A stretch of DNA of 64,000 nucleotides from JADKFD01 sp050250665 (GCA_050250665.1 JBFWOF010000035.1:3304-67303); one strand, 5' to 3'. Positions 32,596 to 40,730 are shown, counted from the stretch's first letter. Made by a program: numbers and translations. The notes: generated by a model not told the origin, from the letters alone.

Positions 32596-33897
32596 ATGCA
32601 TTTTCCACTGGAAGCATTCGGCGCCGTCAGCGCCAGCAATCCGTGGACCTATCTGGTGTTCGGCGCCATCGGCTATGCCTTCGGGTTCACGCTGGAGATG
32701 GCGGGATTCGGCGATTCCCGAAAACTCGCCGGCCAGTTCTATTTCCGGGAACTGACGGTCTTCAAGGTCATGTTCACGGCCATCGCGGTGGCCATGGTCC
32801 TGATCTGGGGGGCGGTGGGACTGGGGTGGCTGGATTTCAGCCAGGTCTGGGTCAATCCCACCTATCTGGGATCGGGCATCGTGGGCGGACTGATCATGGG
32901 GGTCGGCTTCATCGTCGGCGGCTTCTGCCCAACCACCTCGCTGGCCTCGGCATCCACCGGCAAGATCGATGGCATGTTCTTCATGCTAGGCGGCTTCGTC
33001 GGTGCCTTCCTGTTTGCCGAGACCCAGGGCTCCTACGACCACTGGTACAACCACGCCGGCTATTACGGGCGGCTGACCCTGGATCAGGTGTTCGGCATTC
33101 CGGCACCGGTGATCGTGCTGATCGTGGTCTGCGCGGCGCTGTTCTTCTTCTGGGGTAGCGAGCGCGTCGAGCACGCGGTTGCCGGCAAGAACCTGGCTGC
33201 AGAACCGGGTATCCGCAAGTTCGGCGCTGCAGGTCTGTTGGCGGCGGCGCTGATGGTGCTGCTGATCGGCAGTCCGACACTGGACGATCGCTACCAGAAA
33301 CTCAGCTTCCAGCGTACCGAAACCATCGAGCAGGAGAACGCCGAAGCGCTGACCTCGACCCGGGTCTACAGCGCCGACGAAATGCTGGCGAAGCGCCTGG
33401 TGTTCACCTCGCCAGCCGAAGCCTTCAAGGCCCGCTACAACCAGGCGGTCAAACCGATCTTCCTGGATGTGCGCCGGGAATCCGACTACAACCTCTACCA
33501 CATCGCCGATTCCATCAGCGCGCCGCTGGAGAGCCTGGCCGGGCGCGTGCCCGAGCTACTGGCCGAGCCGCCCGGAAATACGGTCATCGTGACCATCAGC
33601 AACGACGAGTCCGCGGCCGTCGCCGCCTGGAAGCTGCTGGTGGCATCGGGCGTGCCCAATGTCTACGTGCTCGAGGGCGGTATCAATCGCTGGATCGCGT
33701 TTTTCGGCAAGGAGGACAGCCTGTTGCAGCCGCTGGTCGATGCTGCCGATGACGAACTCGGCTACGCCTTCAAGGCCGCGCTCGGCAGTCGCTATCCCTC
33801 CTGCGCGCCTGACCCGATAGCACACGAACGTCTGGAGTTCGATCCGCGCATCGTGCTGCAGCTCAAACGCGACAAGTCCGGTGGTGGCTGCGGGTAG
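32596..33897 (+). CDS. YeeE/YedE second half fused to a Cys-less rhodanese domain with a GGGCG tail
   Basis: A 433-residue fusion. Residues 1-220 are the second YeeE half, with GGFCPTTSLASASTGKIDGM and several helices. After a further helix (AAGLLAAALMVLLIG) comes a rhodanese-like domain at about 280-375: PIFLDVRRESDYNLYHIADSI and YVLEGGINRW. The active-site loop reads TISNDESAA, so the catalytic cysteine is replaced by Ser335. The protein ends KSGGGCG, placing a cysteine (432) in a glycine-rich tail very like the SoxY arm (GGCGG). The tail could take over the sulfur-carrying role (inference). It starts 30 bp after the first half. Confidence 0.87.
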   Translation: MHFPLEAFGAVSASNPWTYLVFGAIGYAFGFTLEMAGFGDSRKLAGQFYFRELTVFKVMFTAIAVAMVLIWGAVGLGWLDFSQVWVNPTYLGSGIVGGLIMGVGFIVGGFCPTTSLASASTGKIDGMFFMLGGFVGAFLFAETQGSYDHWYNHAGYYGRLTLDQVFGIPAPVIVLIVVCAALFFFWGSERVEHAVAGKNLAAEPGIRKFGAAGLLAAALMVLLIGSPTLDDRYQKLSFQRTETIEQENAEALTSTRVYSADEMLAKRLVFTSPAEAFKARYNQAVKPIFLDVRRESDYNLYHIADSISAPLESLAGRVPELLAEPPGNTVIVTISNDESAAVAAWKLLVASGVPNVYVLEGGINRWIAFFGKEDSLLQPLVDAADDELGYAFKAALGSRYPSCAPDPIAHERLEFDPRIVLQLKRDKSGGGCG

Positions 33898-34459
33898 AGC
33901 TGGTGTCGGTGGTGGGTGTCGGTGCCGGATGAGAGTTCCGATCGCCCCTGGCGGCGCGCTGGTTCGCGGATCAAACAAGGGGCAGGGGGCAGGGGGCAGG
34001 GTACCCATCTCGCCGCCCGGTCAGAACGATGTGGTGGGCTCGGAGCGAATTTGAGGAGGGCCGCGCGCCTGCGCGGCCGCTCTTGATCTCCGGGCATTGA
34101 AAAGCGGCGCCGCAGCGCGGCGCCCTCCACATCGACCGCCCGCAATCCCGCGCCCTCTCGCGTACATGTGATTCATGGAGAGCCGCTTGTATAGGCCCGA
34201 CACTTGGCGCGACTCGCGTTACTTCTCGCCCACTAGCGGACGGGAGCTCCAACGCGGAGAACGCCGAGAACCGCAGAGAACACAGAGAGAACCCCGTACG
34301 AAACTGCTTTGCTTCTCTCCGCGTGCTCTCTGCTTTTCCTTCGCGTTCTCTGCGTCCAGCTTCTGATGTCAACCCGCTCAGGTTCTGGATTATCGCGGGT
34401 AACATTCGTGACGCGAGGTCAATCCAGGTAAACACTGCCAGCCGTTGGGCACGCTGCGC
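33898..34459. other. Repeat-rich gap after the sulfur island
   Basis: No gene is seen. The contents in order: a purine-rich ggggcagggggcaggg tract (about 33977-34001); an inverted copy of the GC-rich dispersed element; an inverted relative of the 12.33 and 12.50 kb element (34172-34205); a block of 'cgcggagaacgccgagaac' and 'ctctccgcgtgctctctgc' sequence (about 34253-34360) related to 10.67 kb; and the left part of a 30-bp repeat. The cluster marks the right border of the sulfur genes. Confidence 0.6.
34054..34130 (-). repeat. GC-rich dispersed inverted-repeat element, copy 3
   Basis: The inverted relative of the copies near 0.11 and 10.74 kb: it begins GGAGGGCCGCGCGCCTGCGC, has a variable middle (ttgatctccgggcattgaaaa), and ends GCGCCGCAGCGCGGCGCCCT. 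The conserved arms and variable middle indicate a family of structured intergenic elements. Confidence 0.7.
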
Positions 34460-34474
34460 TTAGCCCAACCTACC
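34444..34474. repeat. 30-bp dispersed repeat overlapping the acetyltransferase stop
   Basis: The inverted complement of 57081-57110 with no mismatch over 30 bases. It contains the palindromic ends gttgggc/gcccaac. It supplies the last codons and the TAA stop of the acetyltransferase gene. A further copy with one mismatch in the 26-bp core lies at 57124-57149. Confidence 0.75.
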
Positions 34475-35014
34475 ATTCAAGGTCCGTGCGCAGGGTGGGG
34501 CCGATGTCAGGGCCATGGCGTACTGGCACAGCTCGTCATCCTCGGGTTTCACCCGATAGCGCTGCTCCAGTTGCATGCCCAGCTGCTCCAGCAGATGTCT
34601 GGAGCGGATGTTTTCGGGCGAGGTGATGGCCAGCAGCCGGGTCATCCCGAATTGCTCGCGTGCCATTTTCACGCAGGCGCGGGCGGCTTCCAGCGCGTAG
34701 CCAACGCCGGCATATTGGGGCAGCAAGGCGTAGCCGAGGTCCGGCTCGGGCAGGGTCTCGCGCTGGAGCAGGCCGCAGAGGCCGATCAACTGTTGGTCGA
34801 CCTTGCGCTCGATGGCGTAGAGCCCGAATCCGTAGCGTTGGTACATCTCGAGCGGACCTTTGCGCAGATATTCCTGGGCATCGGCCAGCGTGCGCACGCC
34901 GCGATCGCCGATGCCCGCCAGCCAGGTCGGATCATTGACCAGCTTGAAGATGAATTCGGCATCGGCCAGTTCCAGCCGCCGCAGGATCAAGCGATGGGTT
35001 TCGGCTACAGGCAT
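34460..35014 (-). CDS. GNAT-family N-acetyltransferase (RimJ-like)
   Basis: A 184-residue GNAT protein. The N-terminal THRLILRRLELADAEFIFKLVND motif and the acetyl-CoA segment LLPQYAGVGYALEAARACVKMA, then NIRSRHLLEQLGM, are typical of RimJ/RimL-like ribosomal-protein or small-molecule acetyltransferases. The substrate is unknown. The stop codon and last few residues (GRLG) lie in a dispersed 30-bp repeat, so the original C-terminus may have been altered. It is isolated from its neighbours. Confidence 0.83.
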   Translation of the reverse strand: MPVAETHRLILRRLELADAEFIFKLVNDPTWLAGIGDRGVRTLADAQEYLRKGPLEMYQRYGFGLYAIERKVDQQLIGLCGLLQRETLPEPDLGYALLPQYAGVGYALEAARACVKMAREQFGMTRLLAITSPENIRSRHLLEQLGMQLEQRYRVKPEDDELCQYAMALTSAPPCARTLNGRLG

Positions 35015-35082
35015 CCGATCTGCTCCAGGGGCTGCGACTCCTGCCGCTCATGGTAGATCAGTGCGCGCAGTTGCGCTGAGGG

Positions 35083-35247
35083 CTAGCGGGGTGTCCCGCA
35101 ATTAGGTTGAAGAGATTTCTGATGGATTTTGACCAGAGGCAAGGCGCGAGAAGGAGTCATAGCAGGGCTATGGCGACGACGAGCAACGCAGCATTCGGGG
35201 CAAAAGACACGGAAATGGTTAAAGGTAATTGTGGGACACCCCGCTAG
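35083..35247. mobile_element. 165-bp MITE-like element with 22-bp terminal inverted repeats
   Basis: The ends are CTAGCGGGGTGTCCC... and its inverted complement; 21 of 22 positions match (mismatch at 35098 versus 35232). The interior has no gene. Both ends carry CTAG, which could be part of the repeat or a duplicated target. The right end overlaps the HAD gene: the TAG stop codon of that gene is formed by the element's terminal CTAG. No transposase is encoded in the window. Confidence 0.75.
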
Positions 35248-35927
35248 ATCGACTCGACGTAATCGGCAAGCTGTGCCAGACAGCTGACCGTATGCGGTGG
35301 AGTCCCGCCGAGCTGCCAGCCCAGCGACTCGCGGTCCAGCCACACCGCATGCAGGCCCGCACCGAGCGCGCCGAGCACGTCCTGCTCGGGATGGTCGCCG
35401 ACATGCAGGGTTTCGCCGGGGATACTGCCCGCCAAGGCGCAGGCGGCGTGGAATATGCCGGGGTCCGGCTTGGCCGCGCCGTGACTGCGGGCCGTGATCT
35501 GCGCCCGGAACAAGCGCTTCAGACCCACCCGGTCCAGACAGGCGTTGCCGTTGGTCAGTGATACCAGTGGCGCCCGCCGAGCCAGTCTCTCCAGGGCGTC
35601 GCCCACTTCCGGGTAGAGCTCAACCCGATTGCGCGCGGCGTAGAACACTTCGAAGGCCTCGTTGACCTCGCGCTCGCCATAGCCATAAGGCGTCAGTGCG
35701 GCACGCAGGCAGAGCATGCGCAGCGTGGTGAAGTCATGGCCAAGCTCCGGATGTTCCAGGAAGGTACGGTCGCGCAGGCGCCGCATCTCCACGATCGGCA
35801 GGGCCGCAGCCACTTCCGGACAGTTCTGCTCGAACCACTGTTGCAGGGCCAGATCGGCCCGTTCCATGACCGGGGCTATCGGCCACAGGGTGTCGTCCAG
35901 ATCCAGCGTGATGGCGGTGATTTTCAT
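35244..35927 (-). CDS. HAD-superfamily hydrolase (HAD-IA, YjjG/Gph-like)
   Basis: A 227-residue phosphatase-fold protein. Motif I is LDLDDTLW (Asp9, Asp11), motif II SLTNGN, and motif III/IV AAKPDPGIF with HVGDHPEQDVLGA. It should hydrolyse a small phosphate ester, such as a nucleotide or sugar phosphate. The start was set at MKITAITLDLDD, the usual beginning of this family, although in-frame codons extend 35 residues upstream. The stop codon is provided by the right end of the adjacent MITE-like element, so the native C-terminus may have been changed by a few residues. Confidence 0.85.
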   Translation of the reverse strand: MKITAITLDLDDTLWPIAPVMERADLALQQWFEQNCPEVAAALPIVEMRRLRDRTFLEHPELGHDFTTLRMLCLRAALTPYGYGEREVNEAFEVFYAARNRVELYPEVGDALERLARRAPLVSLTNGNACLDRVGLKRLFRAQITARSHGAAKPDPGIFHAACALAGSIPGETLHVGDHPEQDVLGALGAGLHAVWLDRESLGWQLGGTPPHTVSCLAQLADYVESI

Positions 35928-36087
35928 GTCGCGATTGTAGCGTTGGCTTGCTGACGGCGGTGGGAACGATTCGGTGGCGCCGCAGTTCGGAGCGCCCATT
36001 GGCGACTCGGGGATGCAGTGATCCGGACCCAAAATCGAAACATCGTCGACCTAAGCTCGTCAGGAACTTCCGCCAGAAGACGACTGC

Positions 36088-37248
36088 ATGAAAATCGCGC
36101 ATCGCGCTTACGACGCCTGGTTTCGCAAGGTTCATGGCTCGCGCCTGATCTACAACACCTGCTGGGAGGATCCGCGCGCCGATCGCCAGCTGCTGGGCAT
36201 CCAGTCCGGCGACCGCATCGTCATGATCACCAGCGCCGGCTGCAATACCCTGGACTATCTGCTGGATGATCCGGCCCGCATCGACTGCGTGGACATGAAT
36301 CCACGCCAGAATGCGCTGCTGGAACTGAAGCTGGCGGTATTGGCCGAAGGCGACCATTCGCTGCTGTTCCAGCTCTTCGGGCGTGGTAACCACCCGGATT
36401 TTGCGGCTGTCTATCCGGCCCTGCGCCCGCATCTGTCGGCGTCGGCGCAAAGGCATTGGGATCGCAGCCGGAATGCCTTCAGCCCGCGTGGACGTGGCTC
36501 CTTCTATTTCCGCGGCGCCTCCGGCGATGTGGCCTGGTGGGTGCGGACCATGCTCCGCACCCTGCAGCCACGTCTCTGGCGCGAGATCTGCGGTCTGCTC
36601 GAAGCCACGAATCTGGCGGAGCAGCGCGAGCGCTATGCCCGTATCGAGCCACGTCTCTGGGGTCCGCTGCTGCGCTGGGCAGCTCGCCAGCCGGCGGTGC
36701 TGACGCTGCTGGGCGTGCCGCGGGCGCAGCGCAATCTGATCGAAGCCCAGTATCCGGGTGGCGTCAATTGCTATATCGAAGACAAGCTGCGCTATCTGCT
36801 GACCGAGTTGCCCATCCAGGAGAACTACTTCTGGCGGGTCTATCTGCTCGGCGCCTACAGCGAGCAGTGTTGCCCGAACTATCTGCGTCCGGAGCATTTC
36901 GCGACCCTGGCGCAACGTGGCGATCGGGTCCGTACGCATACCTCGACCCTGTCTGAATTTCTGGCGCAGGCCAATGCCCGTTTCGACCAGTTCGTGCTGC
37001 TCGATCACCAGGACTGGATGGCGGCACACAGCCCGGAGTTGCTCGATGACGAGTGGAATCTGTTGATCGGGTGCAGCGCCACGGACGCCCGCGTGCTGAT
37101 GCGATCAGCCGGGCTCTCGATCGATTTCCTGCCCGAATTCGCGCAGGCCAGGCTGCAGGCTCACCCGGATGACTGCGCGCACTGGCATCGTCTGGACCGC
37201 GTCGGCACCTATGGCAGTGTGCTTTGCGCCACGGTGGCCGCGGCATGA
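36088..37248 (+). CDS. btaA: BtaA, AdoMet:diacylglycerol 3-amino-3-carboxypropyltransferase
   Basis: A 386-residue DUF3419/BtaA-family enzyme: IYNTCWEDPRADRQLLGIQSGDRIVMITSAGCNTLDYLLDDPARIDCVDMNPRQNALLELK at the N-terminus is the AdoMet-binding region. A later LLDHQDWM and final VGTYGS motif are characteristic. It transfers the aminocarboxypropyl group of AdoMet to diacylglycerol, making diacylglyceryl-homoserine for betaine lipid. The stop overlaps the btaB start by four bases. Confidence 0.9.
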   Translation: MKIAHRAYDAWFRKVHGSRLIYNTCWEDPRADRQLLGIQSGDRIVMITSAGCNTLDYLLDDPARIDCVDMNPRQNALLELKLAVLAEGDHSLLFQLFGRGNHPDFAAVYPALRPHLSASAQRHWDRSRNAFSPRGRGSFYFRGASGDVAWWVRTMLRTLQPRLWREICGLLEATNLAEQRERYARIEPRLWGPLLRWAARQPAVLTLLGVPRAQRNLIEAQYPGGVNCYIEDKLRYLLTELPIQENYFWRVYLLGAYSEQCCPNYLRPEHFATLAQRGDRVRTHTSTLSEFLAQANARFDQFVLLDHQDWMAAHSPELLDDEWNLLIGCSATDARVLMRSAGLSIDFLPEFAQARLQAHPDDCAHWHRLDRVGTYGSVLCATVAAA

Positions 37249-37955
37249 GCGGGGCACGCGTAGCCGAGGCGCAGGCACTGGCCCGCTATTATCGGTGGCA
37301 TGCACGAATCTACGATTTGACGCGCTGGAGCTTCCTGTTCGGTCGCGATCGGCTGATCGACGAGATTGTCGCCCAGGTCAGCCCGGCGCCGCGGCGTATT
37401 CTGGAAATAGGCTGCGGCACTGGCCGCAACCTGCAGGCCCTGGCAAAGCGCTTTCCCGACGCCGAGTTGCATGGGGTGGACCTCTCGGCGGACATGCTGG
37501 ATCGGGCTGGCAAACGACTCGCTCCCTACCGCAGCCGGCTCACTCTGCATCACAGCGCCTACGCCGGATTGCCGGGCCGCTTCGACCTGATCGTCGCCTC
37601 CTATCTGCTGTCCATGGTGGGTCCCGGTGTGGATCAGTTGCTCACCGACGCCGCCGATAATCTGTCAACCCAGGGACGAATCGCCGTCGTCGATTTCCGC
37701 GATACCCCCAGCACCTGGTTCCGGCGCTGGATGGGGCTCAATCATGTGCATCTGGACGATCGCCTGCTGCCACGCCTGAAAAGCCGGTTCCGCGCGCAGG
37801 ACAGCGGCACCCGCTCAGCCTACGCCGGCGCCTGGCGCTGGTTCTGGTTCGTGGGTGGCCCGTGCCCCGTGCCCCATTCCACCGTCAATGCGGCTTCTGC
37901 GCCAGCTGCACCTGCTTGGCGAACACCAGACCGGCACGGACGGCTTCCAGGGTGA
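37245..37955 (+). CDS. btaB: BtaB, betaine-lipid N-methyltransferase
   Basis: A 236-residue class I AdoMet methyltransferase: ILEIGCGTGRNLQALAKRFPDAELHGVDLSADML. Beside btaA it should trimethylate diacylglyceryl-homoserine to DGTS. The catalytic fold ends around WRWFWFVG. The last 33 residues (from GPCPVPHS) are low-complexity, derive from a 'cccgtgcccc' repeat, and overlap the 3' end of the convergent protease gene by 71 bp. This suggests that the original stop was lost and the frame now reads through. Confidence 0.85.
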   Translation: MSGARVAEAQALARYYRWHARIYDLTRWSFLFGRDRLIDEIVAQVSPAPRRILEIGCGTGRNLQALAKRFPDAELHGVDLSADMLDRAGKRLAPYRSRLTLHHSAYAGLPGRFDLIVASYLLSMVGPGVDQLLTDAADNLSTQGRIAVVDFRDTPSTWFRRWMGLNHVHLDDRLLPRLKSRFRAQDSGTRSAYAGAWRWFWFVGGPCPVPHSTVNAASAPAAPAWRTPDRHGRLPG

Positions 37956-39027
37956 CCACGGTTCCCGGGGCGAGATTGGCCTCGGCGTTGCGGAATTCGG
38001 CAATCGACGTGATCTGGGTGCCGCGGAAGCCAATCAGAACATCGCCGGGGCGCAATTCGGCGCGGGCTGCGGGCGAACCGACTGCTACGGCCTGCACCTG
38101 CAGGCCGATCCGCAACTCACCGGTGGTGGAATGGCGCATTTCCACCGGCGCCAGGTCCACGCCCAGCCAGGCCCGGGTGACGTAGCCCTGGCGTACGATG
38201 TCATCGAGCACGGCCCTCGCCGTTTCGGCCGGAATGGCGAAGCTGATGCCCTCGGCGCCTTCTCCGCGACCGAACATGGCGGTGTTGATGCCGACCAACT
38301 GGCCTTCAGCGTTGACCAGCGCGCCGCCGGAGTTGCCCGTATTGACCGCGGCATCGGTCTGGATCAGATATTCGTAGCCGTTCAGGCCGACGTTGAGGCG
38401 CTCGTTGCCGAGCGCGCTGACGATGCCCATGGTCACGCTCTGGCCGAGGCCAAAGGGATTGCCGATCGCCAGCACCACATCGCCGATGCGCAGGGAATCC
38501 TTGTCGGCAAAATGCACCGCTGGCAGCTCGTCGGCGTCGATCTTGAGCACGGCCAGATCGGTGTCAGGGTCAGTGGCGACCACGCGGGCATCGGTGGTGC
38601 GGCCATCCCAGAGCACGGCGCGGATGTTGTCCTTCTTCTCGACCACGTGATTATTGGTCAGCAGATAGCCATCGGCGCGCACGATCACGGCCGAGCCCAG
38701 ACTTTCCTCCAGTCGCTGTCGTGGCGGCCCCACCGGCGAAAAGCTGGGCCCGAGAAAGCGCTGTGCCGCGGGATTGCCCTCCAGCCGCGAGTAGCTGGGT
38801 TCGGTGACAATGCGATTGGCGTAGATATTGACCACCGATGGCCCGGCTGCGCCGACCGCCGGGGCGTAGCTGCGTGGAGCGTGAGATTCGGCGCCATTGC
38901 CTCGCGATGGCCAGCCAAAGCGCAGCAACAGGATCAGCAGCGCGATCGCGAGTCCGGCCATGGCCCATGCCCCGAAGTAACGGGCGTGTTCGCGCAGGTT
39001 GGAGGCAGAGTTGGTCGATTTTGTCAT
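37885..39027 (-). CDS. DegS/AlgW-type membrane-anchored serine protease
   Basis: A 380-residue trypsin-fold protease with one N-terminal anchor helix (AMAGLAIALLILLLRF), the triad His in LTNNHVVEKK, Asp in DPDTDLAVL and Ser in NTGNSGGAL, and a single C-terminal PDZ domain (RPGDVLIGFRG). One PDZ plus an anchor fits DegS/AlgW, which cut the anti-sigma-E factor in envelope stress, rather than the two-PDZ DegP/DegQ. Its 3' end overlaps the extended btaB frame. Confidence 0.88.
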   Translation of the reverse strand: MTKSTNSASNLREHARYFGAWAMAGLAIALLILLLRFGWPSRGNGAESHAPRSYAPAVGAAGPSVVNIYANRIVTEPSYSRLEGNPAAQRFLGPSFSPVGPPRQRLEESLGSAVIVRADGYLLTNNHVVEKKDNIRAVLWDGRTTDARVVATDPDTDLAVLKIDADELPAVHFADKDSLRIGDVVLAIGNPFGLGQSVTMGIVSALGNERLNVGLNGYEYLIQTDAAVNTGNSGGALVNAEGQLVGINTAMFGRGEGAEGISFAIPAETARAVLDDIVRQGYVTRAWLGVDLAPVEMRHSTTGELRIGLQVQAVAVGSPAARAELRPGDVLIGFRGTQITSIAEFRNAEANLAPGTVVTLEAVRAGLVFAKQVQLAQKPH

Positions 39028-39215
39028 CGGATCATTCTAGAGGTGCGCGGGCCGCACCGGGTCTGAACGGAGAGACCGACGATGCCGCGTAATTCTGACC
39101 TGACAGTCATGCCGAATTGTAACGGCAGCACCGTCATGTCCGGCTTTAGGGAGTATGGTTCTCGGTCAGCACGAGCACTGTCCGGCCGCAATGGCCATTA
39201 CCTGGGAGTAGAGAC

Positions 39216-40574
39216 ATGGGGCGCGAAACGGTACCGAGTCTTGACGAGTTCGTAGAAGGCGTAGAAAAGCGCAATCCGGGGCAGCCCGAGTTCATCCAGG
39301 CATTGCGCGAAGTGGCCGAGAGCGTGCTGGACCATATCCGGGCCAATCCCAAGTACCACGATCACCAGATTCTCGAACGTATGGCGGAACCCGACCGGGT
39401 GATTTCCTTCCGCGTCTGCTGGCAGGACGATGCCGGCAATATTCGTGTCAATCGCGGCTATCGCATCCAGAACAACAGTGCCATCGGCCCCTACAAGGGC
39501 GGCATTCGTTTCCACCCGTCAGTGAACCAGGGTGTGCTCAAGTTCCTGGCATTCGAGCAAACCTTCAAGAACGCGCTGACCGGTCTGCCCATGGGTGGCG
39601 GCAAGGGTGGTTCCAACTTCAACCCCAAGGGCAAGTCCGAGGCGGAAGTCATGCGCTTCTGCCAATCCTTCATGACCGAGCTCTATCGTCATGTAGGCGA
39701 GGACACCGACGTGCCGGCGGGCGATATCGGCGTTGGCGGACGTGAGATCGGCTACATGTTCGGTCAGTACAAGCGCATCACCAACCGCTATGTGGGCGTG
39801 CTCACCGGCAAGGGTCTGGAATACGGCGGCAGTCCAATCCGCACCGAGGCTACCGGCTACGGTGCCGTGTATTTCCTCGAAGACATGCTGAAGCGCGCCG
39901 GCCGGTCCATCGAAGGTCAGACCTGTCTGGTATCGGGTTCGGGCAATGTCGCCCAGCATGCGGTCGAAAAGATCCTGCACCTCGGTGGCAAGCCGGTCAC
40001 GCTCAGTGATTCGGACGGTTTCATCCATGATCCGGAAGGCTTCACGCACGAAAAGCTGGCCTTCATCAAGGATCTGAAGAACAAGCGTCGCGGTCGCATC
40101 GAGGAGTACGTCGGCAAGTTCGGCGGCACATTCCATGCCGGCCAGCGTCCATGGATCGTTCCGGGACACATTGCCGTTCCCTGCGCAACGCAGAATGAGA
40201 TCAGCGGTGCCGATGCCAAGACCCTGTTGTCCAACGGCCTGTACGCAGTCTCAGAAGGCGCGAACATGCCCTCGGATCTGGAAGCGGTGCATCTGTTCCA
40301 GGCTGCACGCATCCTGTTCGCGCCGGGCAAGGCGGCCAATGCCGGCGGCGTGGCTGTCTCCGGTCTGGAGATGAGCCAGAACTCCGCGCGCATCACCTGG
40401 AAGGAAGATGAGTTGCAGCGTCTGCTGCGCGACATCATGCATGGCATTCATGAGCGCTGTGAGCGCTATGGTGGCGTGGCCGGTGACCCCAAGTACATTG
40501 ACTACGTCAAGGGTGCGAACATCGCCGGCTTCGTCAAGGTCGCCGACGCCATGATTGCCCACGGCGTGGTCTGA
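39216..40574 (+). CDS. gdhA: NADP-specific glutamate dehydrogenase
   Basis: A 452-residue hexameric-type glutamate dehydrogenase. Seen are the substrate loop GPYKGGIRFHPSVN, the catalytic lysine region LTGLPMGGGKGGSNFNPKGKS and the dinucleotide fold LVSGSGNVAQHAVEKI. It aminates 2-oxoglutarate with NADPH. GGGAG lies eight bases before the ATG. It is monocistronic, followed by a strong hairpin. The 188-bp upstream region, divergent from the protease gene, holds its promoter. Confidence 0.95.
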   Translation: MGRETVPSLDEFVEGVEKRNPGQPEFIQALREVAESVLDHIRANPKYHDHQILERMAEPDRVISFRVCWQDDAGNIRVNRGYRIQNNSAIGPYKGGIRFHPSVNQGVLKFLAFEQTFKNALTGLPMGGGKGGSNFNPKGKSEAEVMRFCQSFMTELYRHVGEDTDVPAGDIGVGGREIGYMFGQYKRITNRYVGVLTGKGLEYGGSPIRTEATGYGAVYFLEDMLKRAGRSIEGQTCLVSGSGNVAQHAVEKILHLGGKPVTLSDSDGFIHDPEGFTHEKLAFIKDLKNKRRGRIEEYVGKFGGTFHAGQRPWIVPGHIAVPCATQNEISGADAKTLLSNGLYAVSEGANMPSDLEAVHLFQAARILFAPGKAANAGGVAVSGLEMSQNSARITWKEDELQRLLRDIMHGIHERCERYGGVAGDPKYIDYVKGANIAGFVKVADAMIAHGVV

Positions 40575-40585
40575 TTTGCAATTGC

Positions 40586-40608
40586 GGGGGCGCTGTGGCA
40601 GCGCCCCC
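40586..40608 (+). terminator. Hairpin terminator of gdhA
   Basis: A perfect 10-bp GC stem, GGGGGCGCTG / CAGCGCCCCC, with a 3-base loop starts 11 bp after the gdhA stop. The U-tract is weak (ggtttccc). Confidence 0.7.
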
Positions 40609-40730
40609 GGTTTCCCGCGCTGATCGACCAATCTCGTTGTGTGGGCTTGGACCGATCCTGTAAACTTGCAGGGTTTCGGGGCCGCCAGCATGGGGCACCG
40701 TGTGGTTTTTCGTTTCGTATGGAGTCAAGC

